A program made the position numbers and the translations under genes. The notes beneath the pieces were generated by a model that was given only the letters and a program-made list of their open reading frames with translations, ran no database searches and had not been told where the DNA came from. Shown here piece by piece: positions 43,665-51,909 of a stretch of 55,755 bases of DNA; position 1 is the first letter of the stretch, and each line of letters begins with the position of its first letter. Origin of the DNA: JAEDES01 sp045649455 (GTDB taxonomy: Bacteria; Bacillota_I; Bacilli_A; RF39; UBA660); NCBI GenBank assembly GCA_045649455.1, contig JAZRPV010000059.1, positions 1-55,755 of the forward strand. The letters are read 5' to 3'.

Positions 43665-44707
43665 ATTGTTTCTGCAGTATGTTTTACTTTTTCTTTTAAT
43701 GATTCTTCTGTTTCTTTGGATATATCATAAGGTTCTATTAAAAATTCTATTAATTTCATACGTATTATATATGGTAGTTTTTGTGGTTCTCTTTGGAATA
43801 TTTCATTATTATTCCAGTGACCATATTTTTTTGTAATTAAGGCAGTTACCAAAGACATTAATTCTTTTTTATCTTTAATTGGAATATTTGAATATAAAAT
43901 TTCTCTTAATCTTTGCATTGAATTAATTAAAAATACGTATTCTAATTGTTCTTTAATAGTATCAGGTGTTTCTTCTGTTATAGTTTCTTTTGCAATCATA
44001 TCAGAACCTTCAAAAATATCTAATATTCTGGAATTAAATTTTTTGGAGTCAGTCATTGTTGTTCCTGATAAATTTAATGTGTAATTATAATTTGTATCTG
44101 GTACTGATACGATTTGTTTTGTTTTAGCTATTAAAGGTATTGTATATGGATAATCTTCCCATTTTATATTTTCTTGAAATGTTCTTCCTTTAATAAATTC
44201 TCTTAAAAATAATTTATTAGTACATGCAGGGCATTCTTTAATTATTATATCGGAATCTTCTGGATTAATTACTTGATATTCGCTTATGTTAACTGCACGT
44301 GATAAGAAAGTTACATTAAGTCCGTTAACTACAAGTTTTCTATTTACTCTAGCTACTTCAGAATTGGTATCTTCACAAGCATTATACATTTTTTCAAGCA
44401 TATCAAGGTCTATATAATCATCACTATCAACAAAACTTATATATTTACCTGTTGCATATTGTAATCCAATATTTCTTGCTATTGCTACTCCACCATTATT
44501 AGCTAAACATATTAGACTAATATTAGGGTATCTTTTAGCATATTCAACTAATATATCTTGTGAACCATCTGTAGATTTGTCATCTACAATAATAATTTCT
44601 ATATCTTCTAAAGTTTGATTAACTACTGAATCTAAACATTTTCGTAGATATTTCTTAGTATTATATACTGGAATTATAATTGAAACTTTAGGTTGTTGTT
44701 TTTCCAT
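43646..44707 (-). CDS. Family 2 glycosyltransferase
   Basis: 353-aa GT-A fold enzyme that transfers a sugar from a nucleotide donor to a surface polysaccharide or lipid. The opening VSIIIPVYNTKKYLRKCLDS, VDDKSTDGS and FVDSDDYID (the DxD metal site) are typical. The C-terminal 150 residues are specific and without a transmembrane helix. Donor and acceptor are not predictable. The ATG at 44707 is chosen because the GT domain begins there; GGCGGGG lies upstream. It is a single gene, not part of a polysaccharide cluster. Confidence 0.88.
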   Translation of the reverse strand: MEKQQPKVSIIIPVYNTKKYLRKCLDSVVNQTLEDIEIIIVDDKSTDGSQDILVEYAKRYPNISLICLANNGGVAIARNIGLQYATGKYISFVDSDDYIDLDMLEKMYNACEDTNSEVARVNRKLVVNGLNVTFLSRAVNISEYQVINPEDSDIIIKECPACTNKLFLREFIKGRTFQENIKWEDYPYTIPLIAKTKQIVSVPDTNYNYTLNLSGTTMTDSKKFNSRILDIFEGSDMIAKETITEETPDTIKEQLEYVFLINSMQRLREILYSNIPIKDKKELMSLVTALITKKYGHWNNNEIFQREPQKLPYIIRMKLIEFLIEPYDISKETEESLKEKVKHTAETIKKNAD

Positions 44708-44761
44708 AATACCCCGCCTTTCAAAATGTTTTTTTATTGTACTATATTTTTTATAATTAGA

Positions 44762-44786
44762 CAAGAAAAGAAGTCGTTGACTTCTT
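44762..44786 (-). terminator. Terminator of the RsuA-like gene
   Basis: On the minus strand, AAGAAGTC-AAC-GACTTCTT followed by TTCTT. Confidence 0.75.
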
Positions 44787-45498
44787 ATTTTTGTAATCCG
44801 TATACTTTCGCTACTTCTTTTGGAGTTAGTTTTCTAAATTCTCCTGATTGTAAGTCTTTTAAATCAAAGAAAGCTTCACGTTCTCTTTTTAATTTTAATA
44901 CTTCAAATCCTACTGCTTCAAACATTCTTTTTACTTGGTGATTTTTACCTTCATGAATTGATATTTGAACCATACAAGTATTTGTTTTTTGATCAACTTT
45001 TTTTAATTTAACACGAGAAGGTTTTACTACTTGGTCATCTAATTTAATACCTTCTTTTAAAGTATTAATGTGTTCTCCTTTTATAATACCTTTTAGTTTA
45101 GCCATATATACTTTTTCAACTTCACTAGCTGGATGCATTAAAATATTAGCAAAGTCTCCATCATTTGTTAGTAATAAAACTCCTGTTGTATCATAGTCTA
45201 ATCTACCTACTGGATAAATTCTAGCATTAGTTGGGATTAAATCAACTACTGTTTTTCTTCCTTTATCATCTGATGTAGTTGTAACCACTCCACGAGGTTT
45301 ATTTAATAAATAATATTCTTTTACTTCTTTTGCTATTAAAACGTTATCTACTTCTATTCTATCTTTATCAGTAACTTTTGTTCCTAATTCAGTTACTACT
45401 TCTCCATTTACTTTTACTTTTCCCGCTGTTATTAATTCTTCGGCTTTTCTTCTTGATGTTATACCTGAAGATGCTATTACTTTTTGTAATCTTTCCAT
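44785..45498 (-). CDS. rluB: RluB/RsuA-family rRNA pseudouridine synthase
   Basis: 237-aa enzyme that isomerises a uridine in 23S (RluB) or 16S (RsuA) rRNA. An N-terminal S4 domain (RLQKVIASSGITSRRKAEELI) precedes the catalytic domain with GRLDYDTTGVLLLTNDG, whose Asp is the nucleophile, and KGKNHQVKRM-like GKNHQVKRMFEAVG. The length and S4 sequence favour the Gram-positive RluB type (YpuL). It lies 26 bp downstream of the kinase-like gene and is probably co-transcribed with it. Confidence 0.93.
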   Translation of the reverse strand: MERLQKVIASSGITSRRKAEELITAGKVKVNGEVVTELGTKVTDKDRIEVDNVLIAKEVKEYYLLNKPRGVVTTTSDDKGRKTVVDLIPTNARIYPVGRLDYDTTGVLLLTNDGDFANILMHPASEVEKVYMAKLKGIIKGEHINTLKEGIKLDDQVVKPSRVKLKKVDQKTNTCMVQISIHEGKNHQVKRMFEAVGFEVLKLKREREAFFDLKDLQSGEFRKLTPKEVAKVYGLQK

Positions 45499-45524
45499 GT
45501 TTTCACCTCTATTTTTATTTTACA

Positions 45525-46313
45525 CTATTTTCTTAGATAATCAATAAGATATCCGCCATCATAATAGTTAGTTGTACGCTTCATTTTACGTAATGTTTTA
45601 GCAAAATCTTTTGATGCAGTTTCTCCCGGCTTAAGACGTTTTAATTTATCTATTACATTACGATAATCTAAATTTTGAAAAAACAATTGTTGAAGAGTTA
45701 ATATATTAAACATATACTCATCTACTCCTGTAGATATGTATCCATTTTCATCAACAAAATTTGATATTGAATAATTAACTAAATCAATTGGGCAAGTTCC
45801 AATTTGAGTATTATCTAAATCACAGAAACATATTACTCCTTGGTCACTATTCCATAAAATATTACTTTCTTTTATATCACCATATATTATCCCATGTTTA
45901 TGTAAATCTTCTAATCTTCTTTTTAATTGTCTTAAATAAGTTACTTTTTCATCTGCTGTTACAAATGGATTAGTATCTAGTGGATAAAGCGGTACTGGTG
46001 AGGACATTTCATATCCAATGAATTTTCCTTGATGATCAGTTATTGTTGCTGATACTTTTAATTCATTTTGAAGTGTTTCCATTGCACCTAATCTTATTAC
46101 TTTACTTTGTTTGTTTCTTCTGATTCTTTCAATATCTTCTGGCTTTTTATCTGGATTTTCTTTTACTTCTGATAATAGTATTTTTCTTACTGTTTTCTTA
46201 TCTGGTTCTTTGATAATAATGCCTTCTGCTCCACTTATATAAGATGATGCATTCTTCTTAATATTTTCTAACTCGTCACTAGTTAAAATTATATTTGGTA
46301 AAGTTTTTGCCAT
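45525..46313 (-). CDS. Protein-kinase-like/aminoglycoside-phosphotransferase-like protein
   Basis: 262-aa protein with a protein-kinase-like fold. The catalytic loop HGIIYGDIKESNIL (about 140-153) supplies Asp146 and Asn151, and FCDLDN (163-168) replaces the DFG motif with Asp165. A probable ATP-binding lysine lies in the IIIKEP or RKILL strand near 35-45. It is short, with no membrane segment or sensor domain, closer to RIO/APH-type small kinases than to PASTA kinases. The substrate is unknown. A sigma-A promoter is upstream and an rRNA pseudouridine synthase gene follows, so a link to ribosome function is possible. Confidence 0.7.
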   Translation of the reverse strand: MAKTLPNIILTSDELENIKKNASSYISGAEGIIIKEPDKKTVRKILLSEVKENPDKKPEDIERIRRNKQSKVIRLGAMETLQNELKVSATITDHQGKFIGYEMSSPVPLYPLDTNPFVTADEKVTYLRQLKRRLEDLHKHGIIYGDIKESNILWNSDQGVICFCDLDNTQIGTCPIDLVNYSISNFVDENGYISTGVDEYMFNILTLQQLFFQNLDYRNVIDKLKRLKPGETASKDFAKTLRKMKRTTNYYDGGYLIDYLRK

Positions 46314-46334
46314 ATTATCACCACCCGGGTTCTA

Positions 46335-46363
46335 ATTATACCAAAAAAGTGTTGTTTTGGCAA
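46335..46363 (-). promoter_or_regulatory. Sigma-A promoter for the kinase-like gene
   Basis: On the minus strand, TTGCCA (46358-46363), 17 bp, TATAAT (46335-46340). Confidence 0.7.
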
Positions 46364-46364
46364 A

Positions 46365-46387
46365 TTAAAAAGACTATTTCTAGTCTT
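46365..46387 (-). terminator. Terminator of the M29 aminopeptidase gene
   Basis: On the minus strand, AAGACTA-GAAA-TAGTCTT followed by T-rich sequence. The stop codon is inside the hairpin. Confidence 0.8.
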
Positions 46388-47486
46388 CATAATTTAATTG
46401 TTTTAATTCATCAAGAACGAATTTTCCATCTTTTCTGATTAAGACATCATCAAAGTAAATTTCTCCACCACCAAATTCTTCTCTTTGGATTAGAACCATA
46501 TCCCAGTGAATACTTGATACATTTCCGTTATCACAGTCAGCATAACATCTTCCTGGTGTGAAGTGTAGACTTCCTAAAATCTTTTCGTCATAAAGGATAT
46601 CTCCCATTGGATATAAAATTTTTGGGTTAAATCCTAGAGCAAATTCTCCAACATATCTAGCACCTTCATCAGTATCAAAAATTTCATTTAATTTTTCATC
46701 ATCTTCATCACATGTAGCTTTTACAATTTTTCCATTTTCAAAAGTAAGAGATACATGGTTGAAAACATTTCCTTGATATGGACTTGGAGTATTATAAGTA
46801 ATTACTCCATTTACACTGTCTTTTACTGGTGCAGAATAAATTTCTCCATCTGGAATATTCTTTTCTCCTGTACATGGAATAGCACTTAATCCTTTAATTG
46901 AGAATGTAATATCAGTATTAGGTGCAGTTATTCTAACCTTGTCTGTCTTTTCCATTAGTTCTTTTAATGGTTTAATATCTTCGCTCATTTGTTGATAATC
47001 TACTGTCATTACATCAAGTGCAAATTCGTTGAACTTTTCAGTAGTCATTTTAGCTTTATAAGCATCTAAATCAGTTGGATAGTTTAATAATACCCATTCT
47101 CTTTCATTTATTCTTATATCATCAATTTCTTGAGTCATTGCACCAAGTTTTCTTGTCATTTCTTTTGGTACATTCATACTTTCATAATCATTAAATCCAG
47201 TACGAATCATTACAAATGCATCATAATTATTTACATTAAATTCTTTATGTTTCTTTAATAAGTCTAATCTTGCATCTGTGTTATGTTCTGCTAGTCGAGC
47301 ATTTAATTTTGGTACATATGGATCTAGAACCATTACTGCTCCTACTTTTTGAGCTTCTTTAATTAATTCTTCTACTAAAGGAGTTGCTTCTACTGTGAAT
47401 GTTACTTGAACTTTTGAGTTTTCCTTTAATTTAAGAGAATAATTAACAATAGTATGTGCTAAATCATTTAATTTCTTTGTATTCAT
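46380..47486 (-). CDS. ampS: M29-family metallo-aminopeptidase (AmpS/PepS-like)
   Basis: 368-aa cytoplasmic aminopeptidase that trims N-terminal residues using two metals. Family signatures are IPCTGEKNIPDGEIYSAPVKDSVNG (partial), GEFALGFNP and SIHWDMV. Glu, His and Asp in these blocks are the expected metal ligands. The length fits the thermophilic aminopeptidase/AmpS family (about 410) but is slightly short. Its start lies opposite the coat-like gene at 47537, with GGGAAGG and GGTGA upstream of the ATG. Confidence 0.88.
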   Translation of the reverse strand: MNTKKLNDLAHTIVNYSLKLKENSKVQVTFTVEATPLVEELIKEAQKVGAVMVLDPYVPKLNARLAEHNTDARLDLLKKHKEFNVNNYDAFVMIRTGFNDYESMNVPKEMTRKLGAMTQEIDDIRINEREWVLLNYPTDLDAYKAKMTTEKFNEFALDVMTVDYQQMSEDIKPLKELMEKTDKVRITAPNTDITFSIKGLSAIPCTGEKNIPDGEIYSAPVKDSVNGVITYNTPSPYQGNVFNHVSLTFENGKIVKATCDEDDEKLNEIFDTDEGARYVGEFALGFNPKILYPMGDILYDEKILGSLHFTPGRCYADCDNGNVSSIHWDMVLIQREEFGGGEIYFDDVLIRKDGKFVLDELKQLNYED

Positions 47487-47491
47487 ATTTC

Positions 47492-47518
47492 ACCGTTTCC
47501 TTCCCATTACATAAAATA
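47492..47518 (+). promoter_or_regulatory. Candidate sigma-K/E-like promoter for the coat-like gene
   Basis: AC (47492-47493), 16 bp, CATAAAATA (47510-47518). This is a full match to AC-N16/17-CATANNNTA, with the ATG at 47537. Confidence 0.55.
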
Positions 47519-47536
47519 CTTTGAAGGAGTGATTTT

Positions 47537-47797
47537 ATGTATTCATATAAAAATATTATACCAAATAATTATCAATCTATGTATAAAAATAATAATCAAG
47601 TACTTTATAACGATGGAGATAGATTCTTTTTAGCACCATTTGTTGTAGGTGGTCTTGCAGGTACTGCATTAGGATATGGTCTTGCTAATAACAATCAATT
47701 AAATAATTATCATGGTGGTTATTTTCCACAACCTATATATCCTATGCCTTATAATTATCCATGTTGTGGAAATAATTATAATAATTTTTTTAGATAA
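47537..47797 (+). CDS. Small Tyr/Asn-rich coat-like protein
   Basis: 86-aa protein with a polar Tyr/Asn N-terminus. The central hydrophobic Gly-rich segment FFLAPFVVGGLAGTALGYGLA is followed by a Pro/Tyr/Asn-rich tail ending PYNYPCCGNNYNN. This resembles small spore-coat-associated proteins with the RFFxxPFxxGGLAG motif. The ATG follows GAAGGAGTGAT. It has a candidate late-sporulation promoter and a terminator shared with the converging EIIB-like gene. The role is inferred from composition and promoter. Confidence 0.6.
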   Translation: MYSYKNIIPNNYQSMYKNNNQVLYNDGDRFFLAPFVVGGLAGTALGYGLANNNQLNNYHGGYFPQPIYPMPYNYPCCGNNYNNFFR

Positions 47798-47799
47798 AA

Positions 47800-47821
47800 A
47801 AATGACTTTTATAAGTCATTT
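47800..47821 (+). terminator. Terminator shared by the coat-like gene and the EIIB-like gene
   Basis: AAATGACTT-TTAT-AAGTCATTT followed by TATTT on the plus strand. Seven A on the other side give a T-run for the minus-strand gene. Confidence 0.75.
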
Positions 47822-48135
47822 TATTTAATTTCTTCAATATATTTTTTTAATTGTTTAGACTCAGAACCTAAAATTATTTTTAATTGATTATCAATTTCAA
47901 CAATTCCTTTGGCTCCTAGTTTTTGAATACCCTCTTTATTAGCTTTTGTTACATCTTTTAACGTTACTTTAAATCTTGATAAATTTGTTTCAGTTGAAAT
48001 AATGTTATTTCTTCCTCCTAAATATTCTACTAATTTATTAAAATCTAATCCAGCATCTTTTTTTGTTGCTTTTAGTATTGCTAATAAAACGATAATTAAA
48101 ACTATGGCTATAACTATATATTTAATATATTCCAT
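47821..48135 (-). CDS. Membrane-anchored PTS EIIB-like domain lacking the phospho-Cys
   Basis: 104-aa protein with an N-terminal membrane helix (about 4-22) and a glucose-family EIIB-like domain. YLGGRNNIISTETNLSRFKVTLKD matches the EIIB pattern GGKENIxxxxxCxTRLRxxxKD, and LGAKGIVEIDNQLKIILG matches LGAxGVxxxGxxxQVIxG. The phosphorylated Cys is Asn51 here, so it cannot carry phosphate in the usual way. It is probably a regulator or binding protein derived from the PTS. No EIIC gene is nearby. The ATG at 48135 follows GTGGTGAT. Confidence 0.7.
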   Translation of the reverse strand: MEYIKYIVIAIVLIIVLLAILKATKKDAGLDFNKLVEYLGGRNNIISTETNLSRFKVTLKDVTKANKEGIQKLGAKGIVEIDNQLKIILGSESKQLKKYIEEIK

Positions 48136-48167
48136 TTTCATCACCACTACAATTATATAATATTTCT

Positions 48168-48196
48168 ATAAAAAAATAAAGGGTTTCCCCTTTATT
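48168..48196 (-). terminator. Terminator of the 48206-48931 unit
   Basis: On the minus strand, AATAAAGGG-GAAA-CCCTTTATT followed by a T-run. Confidence 0.85.
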
Positions 48197-48205
48197 AGTG
48201 TTTTA

Positions 48206-48499
48206 CTAAATATCAATATCACTTGATGATTCAATTAATAAACTATTAAGAGAACCTGTTATTTCGTCTATTAGACCTTCATCATCAAATCTAATATCAA
48301 TTATATCTTCATATATTTCTTCTACTTTATATTCTATTGGTCTATCAATATCTACTACATTAGAGATAGATGGTTCTAGTTCACGATCTTCAAAATCTTG
48401 ATTTTGATATAACTTTAAAGTTTCTTTTAAAAAGTTATCATGTTGTTCACTTATTTTTGTTAGTTCATTTATTAAATTGTTTAATGGTGCACTATTCAT
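48206..48499 (-). CDS. Small acidic hypothetical protein
   Basis: 97-aa acidic protein, predicted helical at the N-terminus (LNNLINELTKISEQHDNFLKE) with a strongly acidic C-terminal half. There is no membrane helix or known motif. It follows the coiled-coil gene at 48509 by about 9 bp and is read from the same promoter. Together they lie downstream of the ESX-like operon but are separated from it by a terminator. They may be cytoplasmic partners of that system; this is not shown. Confidence 0.6.
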   Translation of the reverse strand: MNSAPLNNLINELTKISEQHDNFLKETLKLYQNQDFEDRELEPSISNVVDIDRPIEYKVEEIYEDIIDIRFDDEGLIDEITGSLNSLLIESSSDIDI

Positions 48500-48508
48500 A
48501 ATAACCTC

Positions 48509-48931
48509 CTATAGAATTGATATTTCTTCAAATATCTTTTTACGTTTATTTTCTTGTTTTGTTTTTAAATCAATATGTAAATTAAGAATTTGATCTAGCT
48601 CATATGATTTTTGTTCATAGTCTTCATCTTTATTATTAGAGCGTAATATTTTAATTCCTTCATTAATATTGTATAGAGTTTGATCAAGTTCATTTATTCT
48701 TAAAGTTGTTACTTCTAATAACTTTTCTAATTCTTTACGTCTTTGATTTTTTGCTAATTCTATAACTTTATTATTTATTTTAATTATTTCTTGTTTTATT
48801 TCTTTATTATTGGGATTGTTTTCTGAATAGTTTTTTTCAAAATTTAAAGAATATTTATTAATAATTTCTATTAATTCATTTAGATTAAGTAAATCCTCTA
48901 ATTTTGTTTTATATGTAATGTTTTCAATCAC
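48509..48931 (-). CDS. Coiled-coil hypothetical protein
   Basis: 140-aa charged, nearly all-helical protein rich in Lys/Glu/Asn, probably a coiled coil. No motif was recognised. It is the first gene of a two-gene unit with a perfect TTGACT/TATAAT promoter. The usual-looking GTG at 48940 overlaps the GAGGTGG Shine-Dalgarno. The GTG at 48931 has eight bases of spacing and is preferred here. It sits between the 950-aa surface protein and the small acidic gene at 48206. Confidence 0.6.
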   Translation of the reverse strand: MIENITYKTKLEDLLNLNELIEIINKYSLNFEKNYSENNPNNKEIKQEIIKINNKVIELAKNQRRKELEKLLEVTTLRINELDQTLYNINEGIKILRSNNKDEDYEQKSYELDQILNLHIDLKTKQENKRKKIFEEISIL

Positions 48932-48958
48932 ATTATCCACCTCTATTCTTCTATCTTA

Positions 48959-48987
48959 ATTATAGTTTATGAGGTGATTTCAGTCAA
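48959..48987 (-). promoter_or_regulatory. Strong sigma-A promoter for the 48931-48206 unit
   Basis: On the minus strand, TTGACT (48982-48987), 17 bp, TATAAT (48959-48964). It overlaps the T-run of the preceding terminator. Confidence 0.8.
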
Positions 48988-49024
48988 TAAAAAAGAGTAT
49001 CGAAGTTTCCTTCTTTACTCTTTT
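48984..49024 (-). terminator. Terminator of the ESX-like operon
   Basis: On the minus strand, AAAAGAGTA pairs with TACTCTTTT. An inner GAAG-GAAA-CTTC helix lies above a small internal loop, and T-rich sequence follows. Confidence 0.85.
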
Positions 49025-49030
49025 AATTTA

Positions 49031-51883
49031 TTAATTCATGCTTGGTAAGTCACTACTATTTACAGCTTGATATCTATCTCCGTCATCTTCTTCATCTTCA
49101 ATAGATGCAGTTTCTGGTCGGAATGCATATTCATCAGTTGGTAATAAGTAATCACTTTCTTCAAGTTCATTTTCAAGTGAAGCGCTTTCTAGAGCTAATT
49201 CTGCGGCATCTTCTTCTTCCCATTCATCAGCTTCTAATTCGTCTTCTTCATCTTTATTTTCTTTACGTTCTAAGTATGCTTTTGTTCCAAGTCCTGCAAG
49301 AGCAGCTGCTCCAAGACCTGCCATTAATGGAATCATGTTGTTGTCTTTTGCATTTACTTTAGTTCTAATTGGATCAGCGCTTGTTGGAATATTAACTCCA
49401 CCAGCTAAATCTACGATTTCTCCTAAATCAGCAGCATCTCCAAATTCTTCTAATAATGATGAAGATTGACTATCTTCTCCGATAGTTAAATCACCAAGAA
49501 TATCATTTGTTCCTGTATCACCATCACCTGGCCATTGTTTTCCTGGATCCCATGGATCAGTTGGCTTTTCTCCACCAGTTGGTTGTTCTCCACCTGTTGG
49601 TTGTTCTCCACCAGTTGGTTGTTCTCCACCTGTTGGTTGTTCTCCACCTGTTGGTTGTTCTCCACCAGTTGGTTGTTCTCCACCTGTTGGATATTCTCCA
49701 CCTGTTGGATATTCTCCACCTGTTGGATATTCTCCACCTGTTGGATATTCTCCACCTGTTGGACCTCCACCTGTTGATTGTTCTATTGGTGGATCAACAT
49801 ATTGTACGTTTTTGTAAGTTCCACCACCTGTTGGATAGTCTCCTGTTTCTCCTTCTCCTGAACCTCCAAATAATTGATCAAGTTGTGGTGTACCTGCAGC
49901 AACAGTCTTTTTAACAACTTTTGGTGTTGCTTTAGTAACTGCTTCAATTGTTTCACTTGCAACTTCTTTGATTGTTTTCTTAGCTCCTGCTTCAAATCCT
50001 TCACTAAGTACTTCTTTTCCACCTTTCTTAGCAATGTTTTCAACAGTTTCACTAGCTCCTTCTTTTGCCCCTTTACCAGTAAGTCCTTGGAAGAATTCTT
50101 TAACTGGGTTTGGTTTTCCAGGTTTTCCTGGTGTTCCTGCATCTGGTGCTTTTGGTAAATCTGGAGCTTTTGGTGCATTTGGATCAAGTCCTTTTAATCC
50201 ATCATTTAGATCATCTAAATTCTTGGCACCATTATCTAAATTCTTAGCCATATCGTCTAATCCTGATGGAACATCTCCCATTCCGTTTAATCTAACTGCG
50301 TCATTAAAGTCTGGTGTTCCTGGTGTGAATCCATCTGCTACTAATTCATCAAATCCAGATTGAGTCATATTATAGTCTGCAGCTGTTAATGCTTTATTTC
50401 CACCATCTAAATTCTTAGCCATATCGTCTAATCCTGATGGAACATCTCCCATTCCATTTAATCTAACTGCGTCATTAAAGTCTGGTGTTCCTGGTGTGAA
50501 TCCATCTGCTACTAATTCATCATATGCAGCTGGATCCATATTATAATCTTTTGCAGTTGGTAAATCTCCTTTTGGTGCATCTACGTTCTTAACTATATTA
50601 TCTAGGTTCTTAGCTGCATTTCCAGCTGTATCTGTTACGACATTTTCAACAGCTTCACCACCAAAGTTTTTAGCTAATTGTTGAAGACTTTCTTTTGTAG
50701 CTCCTTCTAATCCTTCTTTTCCTAGTGATTCTGCAAATTGTTCGAATCCTTCTTTTCCTAGTTTTTCTGTTAATTCTTGAACTCCTTCTTTTCCTAGTAA
50801 ACCAGTAAGTTGTTTCATTCCATCTTTTCCTAGTTTTTGAGTTAAGTTTTCAACTCCTTCTTTACCAAGAGTAGAAGTAAGTTCTTTCATTCCTTTTGTA
50901 CTTGCTTTCTTGAATGCCATTTCAGCAGTTTCTCCAAAGACTTCTTTTCCAACACCTTGGAAAGATTCTTTAAATGCTGTTTTTAAACCTTTTGTTCCTA
51001 CTGATTGAGCAGCTTCTTTAAATGCTGGCACTCCATATTTAAACATACCTGGTCCAAATTCGAATGCTCCTCCGATTACTCCGGCTAATGCTACATCTAG
51101 TAATACATCGTCCATTGAAGATACTGCTGCATCATAGAATCCTTTACCTTCTTGTAATCCAGATTGTGTTTCTTTTCCTAATGTTCCTAATCCGGTAATA
51201 ATCATATCACCTACAACACTAGCAACTCCAGTCCATGCTCCTCCGGCCATTCCTGCTGCTCCAAGAGCTCCTCCGGTTAATGCAGCCATTACAATATAAG
51301 ATGCTATAACTCCGGCTCCTTTAATGTAAGTTGCTGGTGGTTCATCGTGTTTAAATGCAGATTGAGCTTCAAGTTCTGCAAGTGGACCTGCATATAGTGC
51401 GTCAAATCCCATTCCTACCCAATCTTGTTCAATAAACCAAGACATTGCATCTCCTACAACAGGAATCCATCCTATTAATAAGTTTGCAGCTGTCAATAAT
51501 CCATCAATTACTTGTTCTACTCCAGTTAATAACCCTTCTACAAATGCAAGTGCTCCTACTGCAAAAGATGCCCAGTCATTTGTTACTTTTACTTTATCTC
51601 TTGGTATCTCCTTTAATGCGCTTAATGTGTTATTAATACGTGATGCTTCTTTAGCTATTTTTGTAGAATAATTATTTCTTATATTAGTATTATATGTATT
51701 TAATTTTGAAATATAAGTACTACTATTGCCTAATCTGCTCCATCCAATACAATTTTTCAAATTATTAATATGTCCTGAAATATTAAAACAATTTAAATAT
51801 TTTGTTTGGATATATCCTAAATCGCTTACTATGCTTTTAGTTAAGTCCTCATTATATTCAAACTCTAAATAGTTTTGATCCAT
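49031..51883 (-). CDS. 950-aa ESX/T7SS-associated surface protein with PTGGE repeats
   Basis: Largest gene of the ESX-like operon. Residues 1-100 are helical with CIGWSRLG, like the N-terminal helices of LXG/WXG substrates. Residues 105-280 are hydrophobic and Gly-rich. Residues about 325-400 are 13-residue-like LGKEG repeats. Two nearly identical about 40-aa repeats (DELVADGFTPGTPDFNDAV) lie at about 455-550. A Pro/Gly linker leads to eleven PTGGE[Y/Q/K] repeats, then a C-terminal helix (MIPLMAGLGAAALAGLGTKAYL) and a very acidic tail. No nuclease or toxin domain and no adjacent immunity gene were recognised. It may be a wall-spanning structural or secreted protein of the system. Confidence 0.7.
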   Translation of the reverse strand: MDQNYLEFEYNEDLTKSIVSDLGYIQTKYLNCFNISGHINNLKNCIGWSRLGNSSTYISKLNTYNTNIRNNYSTKIAKEASRINNTLSALKEIPRDKVKVTNDWASFAVGALAFVEGLLTGVEQVIDGLLTAANLLIGWIPVVGDAMSWFIEQDWVGMGFDALYAGPLAELEAQSAFKHDEPPATYIKGAGVIASYIVMAALTGGALGAAGMAGGAWTGVASVVGDMIITGLGTLGKETQSGLQEGKGFYDAAVSSMDDVLLDVALAGVIGGAFEFGPGMFKYGVPAFKEAAQSVGTKGLKTAFKESFQGVGKEVFGETAEMAFKKASTKGMKELTSTLGKEGVENLTQKLGKDGMKQLTGLLGKEGVQELTEKLGKEGFEQFAESLGKEGLEGATKESLQQLAKNFGGEAVENVVTDTAGNAAKNLDNIVKNVDAPKGDLPTAKDYNMDPAAYDELVADGFTPGTPDFNDAVRLNGMGDVPSGLDDMAKNLDGGNKALTAADYNMTQSGFDELVADGFTPGTPDFNDAVRLNGMGDVPSGLDDMAKNLDNGAKNLDDLNDGLKGLDPNAPKAPDLPKAPDAGTPGKPGKPNPVKEFFQGLTGKGAKEGASETVENIAKKGGKEVLSEGFEAGAKKTIKEVASETIEAVTKATPKVVKKTVAAGTPQLDQLFGGSGEGETGDYPTGGGTYKNVQYVDPPIEQSTGGGPTGGEYPTGGEYPTGGEYPTGGEYPTGGEQPTGGEQPTGGEQPTGGEQPTGGEQPTGGEQPTGGEKPTDPWDPGKQWPGDGDTGTNDILGDLTIGEDSQSSSLLEEFGDAADLGEIVDLAGGVNIPTSADPIRTKVNAKDNNMIPLMAGLGAAALAGLGTKAYLERKENKDEEDELEADEWEEEDAAELALESASLENELEESDYLLPTDEYAFRPETASIEDEEDDGDRYQAVNSSDLPSMN
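49559..49767. repeat. 18-bp tandem repeats coding PTGGE[Y/Q/K]
   Basis: Eleven copies of an 18-bp unit (plus-strand form TCTCCACC(A/T)GTTGG(T/A)T(A/T)T-like), coding PTGGEK once, PTGGEQ six times and PTGGEY four times on the minus strand. Neighbouring copies are identical or nearly so, which fits slippage and length variation between strains. Confidence 0.9.
50235..50526. repeat. Near-identical about 121-bp direct repeats, 171 bp apart
   Basis: The block starting TCTAAATTCTTAGCC at 50235-50355 recurs at 50406-50526 with only one difference that I found. It lies within the 950-aa gene and encodes DELVADGFTPGTPDFNDAV with the following residues. A recent duplication. Confidence 0.85.
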
Positions 51884-51909
51884 GCTTTACCTCCTTTTTC
51901 TATTTATAA

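Noticed and set aside
49559..49767. Regular 18-bp repeats that could be taken for a CRISPR array
   Set aside because: There are no unique spacers; the units are contiguous and code PTGGE in the frame of a large gene.
49486..49914. Long overlapping open frames on both strands in the repeat region (QVEN-type and HLLV-type repeats)
   Set aside because: They are shadows of the tandem repeat read in other frames, with no Shine-Dalgarno or domain content.
49031..51883. LXG polymorphic toxin
   Set aside because: The N-terminal part and neighbours fit T7SS substrates, but the C-terminus is a membrane helix with an acidic tail and no toxin domain or immunity gene was found.
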